Source of the DNA: Trinickia soli
Lineage (GTDB): Bacteria; Pseudomonadota; Gammaproteobacteria; Burkholderiales; Burkholderiaceae
DNA: 64,000 bases
NCBI RefSeq assembly: GCF_002879855.1
Contig: NZ_PNYB01000003.1
Coordinates: 186,001 to 250,000 of the forward strand
Reading direction: 5' to 3'
The translations under genes and the position numbers were made by a program. Of the stretch, positions 1 to 9,069 are shown in pieces (within the stretch, counting starts at the first letter, position 1; every line of letters begins with the position of its first letter). The notes beneath the pieces were generated by a model. The model ran no database searches, was not told the DNA's origin, and was given only the letters and a program-made list of their open reading frames with translations.

Positions 1-939
1 ATCGCCCGGCAGCGGCTCTTTGGCCACCTGTGCAGCCGCAGCCGCGGCCAGCGCCGCGCCGCCCCAGGCGGAGCGCCGCACGCAGCGCAGCCCGCGCCGC
101 TCGGCCAGCATGGCGACTTCGTCGAACCGTTGAGGATGGCGCGGCACGAGAATCAGCAGTGCGTCTTCGGTGGCGAGCGCTGCGAACGCGTCGAGCACCA
201 GCGCTTCCTCGCCTTCGCGCGTGCTCGCGGCCACCCAGACGGGCCGCGCGCCGATCGCCTCGCGCCACGCCCGGCCCCGGGCGACAAGTTCGGGCGGCGT
301 CGCCATATCGAACTTCAGGTTGCCGAGCACGGCCACGTTGCGCGCACCGAGCGCGGTCAGCCGCTCGGCATCCGACGGGCTTTGCGCGAGCACACGCGTA
401 AAGCCGCCGAACACCTCGCGCGCGGCCGAGCCGAAGCGCGCGGCACGCTTGAACGAGCGAGCAGACATGCGGGCATTCGTCAGCACCAGCGGCACGTCGG
501 CGACACGGCACTCGTCGATCAGCGTCGGCCATACCTCCGTTTCCATGATGATGCCGAGCGACGGCCGCCAAGCGCGCAGAAAGCGCCGCACGGCGCGCGG
601 CAGATCATAGGGGATGTAGCAACGCAACACGCGATCGCCGAACAGCTGCACGCTCGTTGCACGCCCGTTCGGCGTCATGTGCGTCACGAGTAATCGCGCG
701 TCGGGCCGCGCCTTCATCAACGCCGTGATCAAGGGCTCGGCCGCACGTGTCTCGCCCACCGACACGGCATGCACCCAGATCAGCGGCGCGCTGTCGTCGG
801 GCACGCGCCCGCGCGCATGGCCAAAACGCTCGCCGATATGCTCGCGATACCCGCGTTCGCGACGCGAGCGGATCAAGAGCCGCAAGACGGCGAGCGGCGC
901 GATCAGCCACCATAGGGCACGATAGATCGCCCTCAACAT
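1..939 (-). CDS. waaA: 3-deoxy-D-manno-octulosonic acid (Kdo) transferase, 3' end cut by window
   Basis: This gene encodes the membrane-anchored GT-B enzyme that adds Kdo to lipid A precursor at the cytoplasmic face of the inner membrane. The 313 codons present begin at ATG 939 with a hydrophobic anchor (about residues 7-22). They are followed by the WaaA hallmark SVGETRAAEPL, which carries the family's conserved Glu, and later by IIMETEVWP. The family is usually about 420-430 residues, so roughly the last quarter lies outside the window. It is last in a minus-strand set after waaC and the Kdo hydroxylase, a coherent inner-core LPS group, with a 106-nt gap before it. The family identification is secure. 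Whether the enzyme is mono- or bifunctional cannot be read from the sequence. Confidence 0.95.
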   Translation of the reverse strand, partial: MLRAIYRALWWLIAPLAVLRLLIRSRRERGYREHIGERFGHARGRVPDDSAPLIWVHAVSVGETRAAEPLITALMKARPDARLLVTHMTPNGRATSVQLFGDRVLRCYIPYDLPRAVRRFLRAWRPSLGIIMETEVWPTLIDECRVADVPLVLTNARMSARSFKRAARFGSAAREVFGGFTRVLAQSPSDAERLTALGARNVAVLGNLKFDMATPPELVARGRAWREAIGARPVWVAASTREGEEALVLDAFAALATEDALLILVPRHPQRFDEVAMLAERRGLRCVRRSAWGGAALAAAAAAQVAKEPLPGD

Positions 940-1045
940 GCCATTCCCACGATGACGGCGGGTTGCGCGCACGCCATCGCTCGCGCGTCGGCGCGGCCCG
1001 CCTTCCGGCCAAAGGCAACCAGGGACCGGCAGTCACCCAGCGTCG

Positions 1046-1930
1046 TCATATCAGCGCGCGGCCTTCGAGCCGCTCGAGAATGCCGAGCGGCGCGCATTCG
1101 GGCTGAACCATTGCGCGCACGGGCAGAAAGAATGTCTGCTCCAGCATGTATTGCCCCGACATGGCGGCATGCGAGGTTTGATCGGAGAAGCAGATCCAGA
1201 CGCTGCCCGGCGGGAACGGCATCGTCACTTGCGGGCAGGTCTTCTGATAGTCGAGGTCCGCCTTCATGCCGTCGTGAAGATGGAGCATCAGATGATCGTA
1301 GGCGCTGCGCGTCGATTTGGTGATGTGCAGCGTCTTGAGGAGCCAGGCCGAACCCGGCATCTGGCGCTTGATCTTCGGCAGGAAACGCCGAGCCATCTGC
1401 TCGAACGGCTCGCCGACACGCCAGACGCGCGGCTCGCCGTGCGGGTTCACGTTGGCGAACACACGCAGGATCCGCTCGCCGCGATTGGGCCGCGAAGGAA
1501 ACGCATCGACGTGCAAACGGCTGTCGTCCTTGCGCCATGACGTATGGCGCGTCTCCACGCGCAACAGGCGCAGGCTCGTTGGCGCGGGGCGTAATGCGTC
1601 GCGATACTCGGGCAGCAGCAAATCGACGAGCGCCCGCGCTTGCGTTTGATAACGGGCCACGAGCGCGCGCACGGCCGATTGGGTGACGATGTCGCCGGCG
1701 ACACCGCGCAATTCGCCGCCGTTCGGATCGAGGCTGATGTTCTTGCGCTTGGGATCGGCAAGCGCCGGATCAAGCAGCGCGGTTTCGCCGCCTTCGATCG
1801 CAAAGCGCAGATTCGGAAAATAAATCACTTTGCCGGTTTCAAGCGCGACACGCAGCGTTTCGCGCGTGACGGAAAGGTCCGAGCCTTCCCAATCCGAGCA
1901 ATTGACTTCGAGGATTTGCGATTCTTTCAT
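1046..1930 (-). CDS. kdoO: Kdo hydroxylase (Kdo to Ko conversion), Fe(II)/2-oxoglutarate dioxygenase
   Basis: The 294-residue product matches the KdoO family, known from Burkholderia and Yersinia to hydroxylate C3 of Kdo on lipid A-linked core and give Ko. A candidate iron-binding HxD is visible as HVD at residues 140-142, and a candidate distal His lies in the later segment QTSHAAMSGQ. I chose ATG 1930 (MKESQILEVN). An in-frame ATG at 1963 directly abuts the waaC stop but has no obvious ribosome site and would add 11 residues. A purine stretch AGGGA lies about 15 nt upstream of ATG 1930, so neither start is decisive. Its place between waaC and waaA supports the core-LPS role. Confidence 0.87.
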   Translation of the reverse strand: MKESQILEVNCSDWEGSDLSVTRETLRVALETGKVIYFPNLRFAIEGGETALLDPALADPKRKNISLDPNGGELRGVAGDIVTQSAVRALVARYQTQARALVDLLLPEYRDALRPAPTSLRLLRVETRHTSWRKDDSRLHVDAFPSRPNRGERILRVFANVNPHGEPRVWRVGEPFEQMARRFLPKIKRQMPGSAWLLKTLHITKSTRSAYDHLMLHLHDGMKADLDYQKTCPQVTMPFPPGSVWICFSDQTSHAAMSGQYMLEQTFFLPVRAMVQPECAPLGILERLEGRALI

Positions 1931-1963
1931 GGTCGCGTGGTGGGGTCCCTGGTGCGCCGGCAT

Positions 1964-2959
1964 CTATAGCAAGCCGAATCCGCCCAACGCGGCCTTCACT
2001 TGCTGCAGCGTCGGCGGATCGCCCGCGGTGCCGAGATTGACGACGCGTGGGGACCAATAGCCGCCCGTGCGCCATGCGGTCGCGAAATTGTACAACTCGA
2101 CGGTGGGACGCTTGAGCGCCGCGGCGATGTGAACCAGCCCCGTATCCACGCCCACGGTGGCCGCCGCCGCATCGAGCAGCCCCACGACGGCCGGCAGCGA
2201 CAGGCGCGGCGGCACGATAGCCGCGGCGCCGAACTCTTTGGCCAGACGCTCGCTCGTCGCCCGTTCGGCGTCGCTGCCCCACGGCAACACGAGCGACGCG
2301 CCGCGCGCGACGAGGGCGCGGCCGAGCTCGATCCACGACGCATCGGGCCACTGTTTGTCCGCGCGCGAAGTGGCATGCACGAAGACGACATAGGGAACGG
2401 GCAGATTCAACCCCGTTTCGGCCAATGCGCGTGCGGCGCGCGACGTGTCGAGCCCGAAGTCGATTTCGTCGAGCGGTTGCGGCGCCGGGGCGCCGATCGC
2501 TTGCGCGACGAGTTGCCGCGTGCGCTCGACCACATGCGTGCGTGGCGCGATCGGGACCCGTCGGCTGTAGAAGAAGCGTACGGGCCATTCATAGCCGGCG
2601 CCGTCGGTGCGATTGCCGAGGCCCACGAGCGGCCCGCGCGCCCAGCTTGCCACCCAGGCCGTCTTGATGAGCCCCTGGCAGTCGATCACGAGGTCGTAGC
2701 GCTCGGCGGCGAGCGCGCGGCGGAAAGCCTTGATCTCACGCCACGTCGAGGGCGAGAGTATGCGTTTGCGCCAGCGCCGCAGTGCAAACGGAATGGCCCG
2801 GCGCACGCCCGCGACGAGCGTGACCAGCTCGACGAAGCTCTCTTCGACGAGCCAATCGATTTGCGCGTCGGGGTAGAGGCGCCGAATGTCGGCGATGGCC
2901 GGCATGTTGTGGACCACGTCACCGAGCGACGACACGCGAACCAGCAGTATCTTTTGCAC
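1964..2959 (-). CDS. waaC: Lipopolysaccharide heptosyltransferase I
   Basis: This GT9 enzyme adds the first L-glycero-D-manno-heptose to Kdo in the inner core. The N-terminus reads VQKILLVRVSSLGDVVHNMP, the canonical GT9/WaaC opening, and the C-terminal half has GVDTGLVHIAAAL, the usual nucleotide-sugar binding segment. I start it at GTG 2959 because the open frame runs 28 codons further (to 3043) through low-complexity Arg/Ala sequence that does not look like WaaC. The resulting 331 residues fit the family. No good Shine-Dalgarno is visible before GTG, so the start is inferred from homology. The stop codon abuts an ATG of the downstream Kdo hydroxylase frame, suggesting co-transcription. Confidence 0.9.
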   Translation of the reverse strand: MQKILLVRVSSLGDVVHNMPAIADIRRLYPDAQIDWLVEESFVELVTLVAGVRRAIPFALRRWRKRILSPSTWREIKAFRRALAAERYDLVIDCQGLIKTAWVASWARGPLVGLGNRTDGAGYEWPVRFFYSRRVPIAPRTHVVERTRQLVAQAIGAPAPQPLDEIDFGLDTSRAARALAETGLNLPVPYVVFVHATSRADKQWPDASWIELGRALVARGASLVLPWGSDAERATSERLAKEFGAAAIVPPRLSLPAVVGLLDAAAATVGVDTGLVHIAAALKRPTVELYNFATAWRTGGYWSPRVVNLGTAGDPPTLQQVKAALGGFGLL

Positions 2960-3212
2960 GCTGAAAGTAAAAAGAAAGGTATTCCGTGGGCAGGCCCGGC
3001 AGGCCATCGCGACCGCCTGCGCCGCGCGCTGCCTGAAGGGCACGCATTCTACCGCGCCCGGGCACGGTTTTTTCGCTTGCGGCAGGGTTGATGCGGCGCG
3101 ATATGATGTCGCGATTGCATTGGCGAGTGTTTCATGCTCGATTCGTCGAAGGCACTACAATGCTTGTCGTCCGAACCAACCGCTTGCCGTGCGCAGCACT
3201 TTTCGACGCATC

Positions 3213-3992
3213 ATGTCCAGTTCGTTCCGCCCTGCCCGCGTGGCTCTTTCGTTTGCAACGTTCGCAGCGCTCACCGTTTTCGCCGCATGTTCGAGCGCGC
3301 CGCAACCGAAATTTCAGCAAGAGCTCTTCGATTCGGGCGCGAGCCCGTTCTCGCACAACTACAACGTCGGCAGCAACGACGCTTGCGAAGCCGCCCGGCG
3401 CGCGCTGCTCAACCAGGGTTATCTGACGACGCTGAGCGGTTCCGATCGCATCGATGCCACCAAGGATTTCCAACCCAACGGCGACTCGCACATCACGGTG
3501 GAATTTCATGTGGTCTGCACGCCGGGCGAAGACGCCGACGGCACGAGCATCGTCTATGCGAACGCGATCCAAAGCGGCTATGCGCTGAAAAAGAGCGACA
3601 CCTCGGCCAGCGTGGGCTTGAGCCTGCTCGGCTCGGTCTCGTTGCCGATCCGCTCCAACAGCGACGCGATGGTGAAAGTATCGAGCGAAACGATTCAATC
3701 GAATGCGTTCTACGATCGCTTCTTCGAATCCGTCGGCCACTATGTGGGGACGCTCATCAAGACCGCGCCCGTGCCAATCGCGCCGGTGACCACGACGATT
3801 CTGCCGGGGTCGCCGCCGCCCATCATTGCCGCCGCGCCGGCTGTGACCCCAGCGCCGGCGCTGCCGGCTTCGTCCGCAACGCCGGCTTTGCCTGGGACGC
3901 CGGCTTTGCCTGCTGCGCCCACGAACCCGACGCCGACCGCGGTGCAGCCGTCGATCGCACAGCCTGAGCCGGCTCAGGCCGCTTCGCAGTAA
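3213..3992 (+). CDS. DUF2242-type lipoprotein, function unknown
   Basis: The 259-residue product starts at ATG 3213 (MSSSFRPARV). It has a hydrophobic signal segment ending in VFAAC with Cys26 as the likely lipidated residue, so it is probably a lipoprotein. The central part (about residues 30-190) resembles the DUF2242 family that recurs in Burkholderiales. The last 65 or so residues are rich in Ala, Pro and Thr, with short near-repeats of the type PALPG, and are probably a disordered tail. An in-frame extension upstream to 2886 overlaps waaC and has no lipoprotein logic, so it is rejected. It is divergent from waaC and not obviously in an operon. No function can be assigned. Confidence 0.8.
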   Translation: MSSSFRPARVALSFATFAALTVFAACSSAPQPKFQQELFDSGASPFSHNYNVGSNDACEAARRALLNQGYLTTLSGSDRIDATKDFQPNGDSHITVEFHVVCTPGEDADGTSIVYANAIQSGYALKKSDTSASVGLSLLGSVSLPIRSNSDAMVKVSSETIQSNAFYDRFFESVGHYVGTLIKTAPVPIAPVTTTILPGSPPPIIAAAPAVTPAPALPASSATPALPGTPALPAAPTNPTPTAVQPSIAQPEPAQAASQ

Positions 3993-4088
3993 CGCCAGCG
4001 ACTGCCGGGAGCCAGGCGTTTCGAAAGGTTGCTACAAAGGGCTGCCTGCAGGGCTGAGCGAAGGCGCCCGGCCCTGCTGCCCGCATCC

Positions 4089-5483
4089 TCAGAACGGCAG
4101 CTTCGCGTCGGGCTTTGCGGCCACGATCACACGGCGGAAATCGTTCTGAATGCGCGCGAGCGCGTCGGCGCTATCGGCTTCGAAACGCAGCACGACCACG
4201 GGCGTCGTATTCGATGAACGCGCGAGCCCGAAGCCATCGGGATATTCGACGCGCAGGCCGTCGATCGTGATGACTTCGTCGGCGCCCGTAAAGCGCGCTT
4301 CCTTCTGCAAGCGGCCGATCAACTCGAAGTTCTCGCCTTCCTCGAGCTTCAACTGAAGCTCCGGCGTCGAGAGCGAGTTCGGCAAATCGTTGAGCACCTT
4401 GCTCGGGTCTTGCACGCGAGCCAGCAATTCGAGCAGCCGCGCGCCCGTATAGAGGCCGTCGTCGAAGCCGTACCAGCGGTCTTTGAAGAAGACGTGACCG
4501 CTCATCTCGCCCGCGAGCGGCGCCCCCGTCTCGCGCAGCTTGGCTTTGACGAGCGAATGCCCCGTCTTCCACATGACCGGATCGCCGCCCTGGGCGCGGA
4601 CCCACTTCGCCAGATTGCGCGTGCATTTGACGTCGTAGATGATCTGCGCGCCCGGGTTGCGCGATAGCACTTCCTGCGCGAACAACATGAGCTGACGGTC
4701 GGGGTAGATGATCTGCCCGTCTTTCGTGACGACGCCGAGCCGGTCGCCGTCGCCGTCGAACGCAAAGCCGATTTCGGCATCGGTTTCCTTCAACGCGCGG
4801 ATGACGTCCTGCAGATTCTCGGGATGGGCCGGGTCGGGATGGTGATTCGGGAAGTTGCCGTCGATTTCGGTGAAGAGTTCGACGAGCTCGCAGCCGAGCG
4901 CCTTGAACAGACGCGGACCGAGCGCGCCGGCCACACCGTTGCCGGCGTCGACGACGATCTTCATCGGGCGCGCGAGCTTGACGTCGCTGACGATGCGCTC
5001 GATGTACTTGTCGGCGATATCGTATTGCTCGTAGCTGCCGCTGCCGCTCGCAAAGTCGTCGTTCTGAATGCGGCGGTAGAGCGCCTGGATCTGCTCGCCG
5101 TAGATCGCCGCGCTGCGCAACACCATCTTGAAGCCGTTGTAGTCGGGCGGATTGTGGCTGCCCGTCACGACGATGCACGAATCGACGCGGCGCTCGCCGC
5201 CTTTGAGGGCAAGCGGTACGCTGGCCGCGAAGTAGCCGACCGGAGTCGGCACCATACCGATATCGACGACATCGACGCCCGCTGCGCGCAAGCCCTGCGC
5301 GAGCGCCTCGATCAGCGCAGGGCCGGACAGCCGCCCGTCGCGCGCGACGACAACCGCATCGCCGCCTTGTGCGCGCACTTCGCTGCCGAACGCTCTGCCG
5401 ACCAGCCGTGCGACGTCCTCATCGAGCGTTTTGCCGACGACACCTCGGATGTCGTACGCCTTGAAGATGGATTGGGAGATCAT
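4089..5483 (-). CDS. manB: Phosphomannomutase/phosphoglucomutase
   Basis: This alpha-D-phosphohexomutase interconverts hexose 6- and 1-phosphates to feed nucleotide-sugar synthesis. All four active-site loops are visible in its 464 residues: the phosphoserine loop TGSHNPPDYNG, the metal loop DGDGDRLG, the sugar-binding loop GEMSGH and the phosphate-binding loop RSSNTTP near the C-terminus. The start at ATG 5483 (MISQSIFKAYDIRG) is the family's usual N-terminus and has AAGAGAG upstream. A longer open frame to 5879 runs antisense to the flippase gene and is rejected. It sits head-to-head with the flippase and glycosyltransferase group. Whether Man or Glc is the main substrate (AlgC-like dual use is common) cannot be decided. 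Confidence 0.93.
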   Translation of the reverse strand: MISQSIFKAYDIRGVVGKTLDEDVARLVGRAFGSEVRAQGGDAVVVARDGRLSGPALIEALAQGLRAAGVDVVDIGMVPTPVGYFAASVPLALKGGERRVDSCIVVTGSHNPPDYNGFKMVLRSAAIYGEQIQALYRRIQNDDFASGSGSYEQYDIADKYIERIVSDVKLARPMKIVVDAGNGVAGALGPRLFKALGCELVELFTEIDGNFPNHHPDPAHPENLQDVIRALKETDAEIGFAFDGDGDRLGVVTKDGQIIYPDRQLMLFAQEVLSRNPGAQIIYDVKCTRNLAKWVRAQGGDPVMWKTGHSLVKAKLRETGAPLAGEMSGHVFFKDRWYGFDDGLYTGARLLELLARVQDPSKVLNDLPNSLSTPELQLKLEEGENFELIGRLQKEARFTGADEVITIDGLRVEYPDGFGLARSSNTTPVVVLRFEADSADALARIQNDFRRVIVAAKPDAKLPF

Positions 5484-5537
5484 TGAACACTCTCTTTTGG
5501 CTGCGATTGGAAAAGGTGCGGGCGCCGGCAACCCACT

Positions 5538-5543
5538 TATAAT
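5538..5543 (+). promoter_or_regulatory. Possible -10 element in the manB/flippase divergent gap
   Basis: A perfect TATAAT lies in the 243-nt gap between manB and the flippase gene, facing the flippase. No convincing -35 hexamer occurs at 16-18 nt upstream; a TTGGAA is about 25 nt away. The call therefore rests on the -10 match alone. Confidence 0.3.
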
Positions 5544-5726
5544 TGCGGTTTTTCCACCGGCGCGGCTCGCGCCCATTTTAATGCGCATATGCTCTTTCGC
5601 GGTCCGGCCGTACGAGATGAAGGCCGAAAAGCGCGCCATTTCAGCGCAGATGCACGGAGCGCGAGCAAATTCCCTGCCGTTGTCCTTTTCTTTTTCGTTT
5701 TCGTTTCCTGCTTTACCTTTCGTTAC

Positions 5727-6983
5727 ATGCTGAGGCGCATCGCCCACCCCGATATCGCGAAGGCCGCCGCGAACATCGTCTGGCTCGGGCTCGAGCGGCT
5801 CACGCAAATCGTGGTGGCCATCGCCATCGCGGGTCTGCTCGCCCGTTACTTCGGCCCGGAAGTCTTCGGCAAATGGCAATACGCGAACACATTGCTGCTC
5901 GTGCTCGCACCGATTACGTGGGTCTGCGGCGCTGAGATTCTCGTGCCGACGATCGTTCGTCGCGGCGAATCCGATCTGGGCGCCGTGCTCGGCAGCGCCT
6001 TCGTCTTACGATTGACCGTCTCCGCGCTCGCATTGGCCGCGACCTGGGCCGGCGTCGCCGCGGGGCTGACCGACCCCATCGTCGGGGCGATGCTGGCCGC
6101 GCTTGCGGTCACCATGTTGTTTCGCGAGCCGTTCATCGGTGTCGTCAATTCATGGCTGCAGAGCCTGACCTACAGCAAGCCGCAACTCGTCACGAGCATG
6201 ATGACGGCGTTGGGCAAACTTGCGCTCGTCTACCTGTTCGTGCGCATGGCCGTGACCGCGCCGCGCTTTGCATGGCTCTGGGCGCTCGAAGCGGCCGTCA
6301 TCGGCGTCGTGCTGCTGATCTATTACGCGCGCCGTCACGGCGGCAGGCTCGGCTGGCGCGTCGAGCCTGCGCTGTTGCGCCATTTCGCGAGTGCCGGCGC
6401 CGTGTTCTGGGTCGGCCTCATCTGCATGTATCTGTTCTTGAAGCTCGACCGGCTCATGCTCGAGCGCGCAATCTCGTTCGCTGACCTCGGTCGGTATTCG
6501 GCCGCGCAGCAAATCAACGAGAACTGGATTGCGCTTGCGCTCATGCTGGCGCAAACGATCGCACCGGCGTTCGTCTATCGTGTGCAGGAGCGTGCGCAGG
6601 TCATGCGCAACGTCGCGCGGCTGATGCTGTTCGCCGCCGCCTTGATGATCGGCGGTGCGCTCGTGCTCGATGCATTGGGCTCGATCATCATTACGCGCGT
6701 GTTCGGACCGAACTTCGCCGACGCCATCCCGATCTTCCGCTGGTGCGTCTGGCTATCGGTGCCTGCCGGCGTCGAGGCGATCGGCAATCTTGTGCTGCTC
6801 AAGTACCAGGCAAAGTTCGTTCTCCTAACGAAATGGCTGCTCGCGTTGGCGGTCGCTTTTGTCGTGAACCTGCTTGCGATTCCGCGCATTGGCGCCTACG
6901 GCGCCCTCGTCGGTCTGGCGGCCGGCTACTGCGCGGCTGTCGCGGTCAACCTTTACTACATTCGCCTCAAGCTGCGCCCATGA
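5727..6983 (+). CDS. Polysaccharide flippase (Wzx/RfbX-like, MATE/MVF superfamily)
   Basis: The 418-residue, strongly hydrophobic protein shows about twelve predicted membrane segments. Its N-terminal part contains GLLARYFGPEVFGKWQYA, the pattern typical of Wzx-type oligosaccharide flippases that move undecaprenyl-linked glycans across the inner membrane. I start at ATG 5727 (MLRRIAHPDI). The open frame extends upstream to 5589 through a segment unlike the family, which would overlap the promoter region. Its TGA overlaps the ATG of the following GT2 gene (ATGA), so the two are translationally coupled. A second, unrelated MurJ-like flippase occurs at 45947-47455, which suggests that this one serves a different glycan. 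Confidence 0.83.
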   Translation: MLRRIAHPDIAKAAANIVWLGLERLTQIVVAIAIAGLLARYFGPEVFGKWQYANTLLLVLAPITWVCGAEILVPTIVRRGESDLGAVLGSAFVLRLTVSALALAATWAGVAAGLTDPIVGAMLAALAVTMLFREPFIGVVNSWLQSLTYSKPQLVTSMMTALGKLALVYLFVRMAVTAPRFAWLWALEAAVIGVVLLIYYARRHGGRLGWRVEPALLRHFASAGAVFWVGLICMYLFLKLDRLMLERAISFADLGRYSAAQQINENWIALALMLAQTIAPAFVYRVQERAQVMRNVARLMLFAAALMIGGALVLDALGSIIITRVFGPNFADAIPIFRWCVWLSVPAGVEAIGNLVLLKYQAKFVLLTKWLLALAVAFVVNLLAIPRIGAYGALVGLAAGYCAAVAVNLYYIRLKLRP

Positions 6984-7813
6984 CGACGCCCTCCTCCGGC
7001 TTGACGCCGCAAGACACGCTCGGCGATGTCGCCGTGCTGATGCCGGCCTACAACGGCCAAGCCGATGTCGAGCGCACGCTCGCTTCGTTTGCCGAAGCCG
7101 CGCGCATCCACGTCGTGATCGTCGACGACGGCAGCACGCCGCCCATCGTCGCCCCGACACTGCCGAACATGGACATCGAAGTCGTGCGCATGCCGCAAAA
7201 CGGCGGCATCGAGCGTGCGTTGCAGGCCGGCATCGAAGCGCTTGCGGCACGCGGCTATCGTTACGCCGCCCGGATCGATGCCGGCGATCTGGCGGCTCCG
7301 GGCCGCCTTGCCAAGCAGCGTGCCTATCTCGAAGCGCATCCGAATGTGGCAGGGCTCGGCATGTGGACCCAGGTCGTCTCGCGCGAAGGCGCGCCGCTGT
7401 TCATGCTGCGCACGCCCACTGAACCTGACGCTGTGCGACGATTGCGGTTTTTCCGCGCATCGCTCGTGCATCCGGCGATGATGCTGCGCGTCGATGCCGT
7501 GCGCGCAGTCGGCAATTACCGCGTGGCCTATCGCGCGGCCGAGGATCTCGATTTGTTCCTGCGGTTGATGGAGCGTTACGATTGCGCCAACCTGCCCGAG
7601 CTCGGGCTTTACTACGAACTGAACGAAGGCGGCATCAGCGCGACGAAGCGGCGGCGTCAGATCGTGTCGACATTGAAGCTGCAATGGCGCTATTTCAATG
7701 TCGCGAACGTCTATGACTGGTTCGGTCTTGCGAAGAATCTGCTGCATCTCGTGACGCCGTACTCGGCGCTCAGAACGATGAAGCGCGCGTTGTTTGCCAC
7801 GCACGCCGCCTGA
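6980..7813 (+). CDS. Glycosyltransferase family 2
   Basis: The 277-residue product has a GT-A fold signature. It opens with DVAVLMPAYNGQ, followed by HVVIVDDGSTPP and the acidic metal/nucleotide site in ARIDAGDLAAPGR. It lacks C-terminal membrane segments and is probably a cytoplasmic or peripheral transferase acting on a lipid-linked sugar. The ATG at 6980 overlaps the flippase stop, and the next GT4 gene follows after 32 nt, so it belongs to the flippase-GT2-GT4-galE operon. Donor and linkage cannot be inferred. Confidence 0.87.
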   Translation: MTTPSSGLTPQDTLGDVAVLMPAYNGQADVERTLASFAEAARIHVVIVDDGSTPPIVAPTLPNMDIEVVRMPQNGGIERALQAGIEALAARGYRYAARIDAGDLAAPGRLAKQRAYLEAHPNVAGLGMWTQVVSREGAPLFMLRTPTEPDAVRRLRFFRASLVHPAMMLRVDAVRAVGNYRVAYRAAEDLDLFLRLMERYDCANLPELGLYYELNEGGISATKRRRQIVSTLKLQWRYFNVANVYDWFGLAKNLLHLVTPYSALRTMKRALFATHAA

Positions 7814-7845
7814 CTGGCCGATCGCCTGATCTTTTGCAACACACC

Positions 7846-9069
7846 ATGAAGCCATCGTCGCGCACCCTGCCTGAACGAACCGCACCGCTTACGGTTTGCC
7901 TCGTCTGCAATACCGGGTTCGCCATCTACACCTATCGGCAAGGCGTCATTCGCATGCTCGTCGCACGGGGCGTGCGGGTAGTCGTGCTCGCGCCGCGCGA
8001 TCGCACGTTCCCGCTGCTCGAACAGATGGGCTGCCACTGCATCGAACTGCCGGTCGCCTCGAAAGGCACGAACCCGCTCGACGACCTGAGAACGCTTGCT
8101 GCGCTTTACCGGCACTATCGAACGATACGGCCGAGCGTCGTGTTTCATTACACGATCAAGCCGAATATCTACGGCTCGGTCGCCGCATGGCTCGCGCGCG
8201 TGCCGTCGATCGCCGTCACGACGGGCCTCGGCTACGTCTTCATTCAAAAAAGCCGTGCGGCGCAAGTGGCCAAGGCGCTCTATCGGCTCGCGTTCCGCTT
8301 TCCGCGTGAAGTCTGGTTTCTCAATCGCGACGATCATGACGCGTTTTTGAATGAAAAGCTGCTGGCGCACCCTGAACGGGCGAAGCTGTTGCACGGAGAA
8401 GGTGTCGATGTCGATTATTTCGCGCTGACGCCTTTGCCGCCGTTACCTCGGCTATCGCACGCGAAGGCTTGCACGTTTGTTCTGATCGGACGCTTGCTGT
8501 GGGACAAAGGTGTCGGCGAATACGTTGAGGCGGCGCGCATGCTGCTTGCGCAGTATCCGCAAGCGCGCTTCCAATTGCTGGGGCCGGTCGGCGTCGATAA
8601 CCCGAGCGCGATCACTCAAGCCGATGTCGATGGGTGGCGCAAGGAGGGTATCGTCGAGTATCTCGGGGAGGCGCATGATGTTCGGCCGGTCATCGCCAAT
8701 GCCGACTGCGTCGTGCTGCCGTCGTATCGGGAAGGCGTGCCCCGCACGTTGATGGAAGCATCGGCGATGGGCCGGCCTATCGTCGCGACGAATGTGCCCG
8801 GGTGCCGGGAAGTGGTGACCGATAACGTCACGGGCCTCTTGTGCGAGGCGAAGAACGCGGGCAACCTTGCTGCCAAGCTTGCGCAAGTGATCGAGATGAG
8901 CGAAGACGAGCGCCGCGCGATGGGGCTGCGCGGGCGCGAGAAAGTGACGGCGGAGTTCGACGAAGCGCTCGTCGTCGAACGCTATCGACAGACGATGCAC
9001 GCGCTGACGGGCTCGAGCGTATTTGATCGGCGCGTGGTGCCGGGCGCAGCGATGGGAGAACAACGATGA
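7846..9069 (+). CDS. Glycosyltransferase family 4
   Basis: The 407-residue GT-B protein has the C-terminal retaining-transferase signature with the E-x7-E arrangement in PSYREGVPRTLMEAS and then GCREVV. The N-terminal half includes HYTIKPNIYGSVAAWLARV. The ATG at 7846 is preferred over an in-frame TTG at 7834. Its last codon overlaps galE (ATGA at 9066-9069). It is clearly paralogous to the GT4 at 39030-40178, which shares the KPxIYGS and PSYREGxP blocks, so the two may use similar acceptors or donors. The specific sugar is unknown. Confidence 0.88.
   Translation: MKPSSRTLPERTAPLTVCLVCNTGFAIYTYRQGVIRMLVARGVRVVVLAPRDRTFPLLEQMGCHCIELPVASKGTNPLDDLRTLAALYRHYRTIRPSVVFHYTIKPNIYGSVAAWLARVPSIAVTTGLGYVFIQKSRAAQVAKALYRLAFRFPREVWFLNRDDHDAFLNEKLLAHPERAKLLHGEGVDVDYFALTPLPPLPRLSHAKACTFVLIGRLLWDKGVGEYVEAARMLLAQYPQARFQLLGPVGVDNPSAITQADVDGWRKEGIVEYLGEAHDVRPVIANADCVVLPSYREGVPRTLMEASAMGRPIVATNVPGCREVVTDNVTGLLCEAKNAGNLAAKLAQVIEMSEDERRAMGLRGREKVTAEFDEALVVERYRQTMHALTGSSVFDRRVVPGAAMGEQR

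Noticed and set aside
1-939. Plus-strand open frames over waaA
   Set aside because: They are Arg/Ala-rich antisense frames; the minus strand reads a full WaaA N-terminal domain with its hallmarks.
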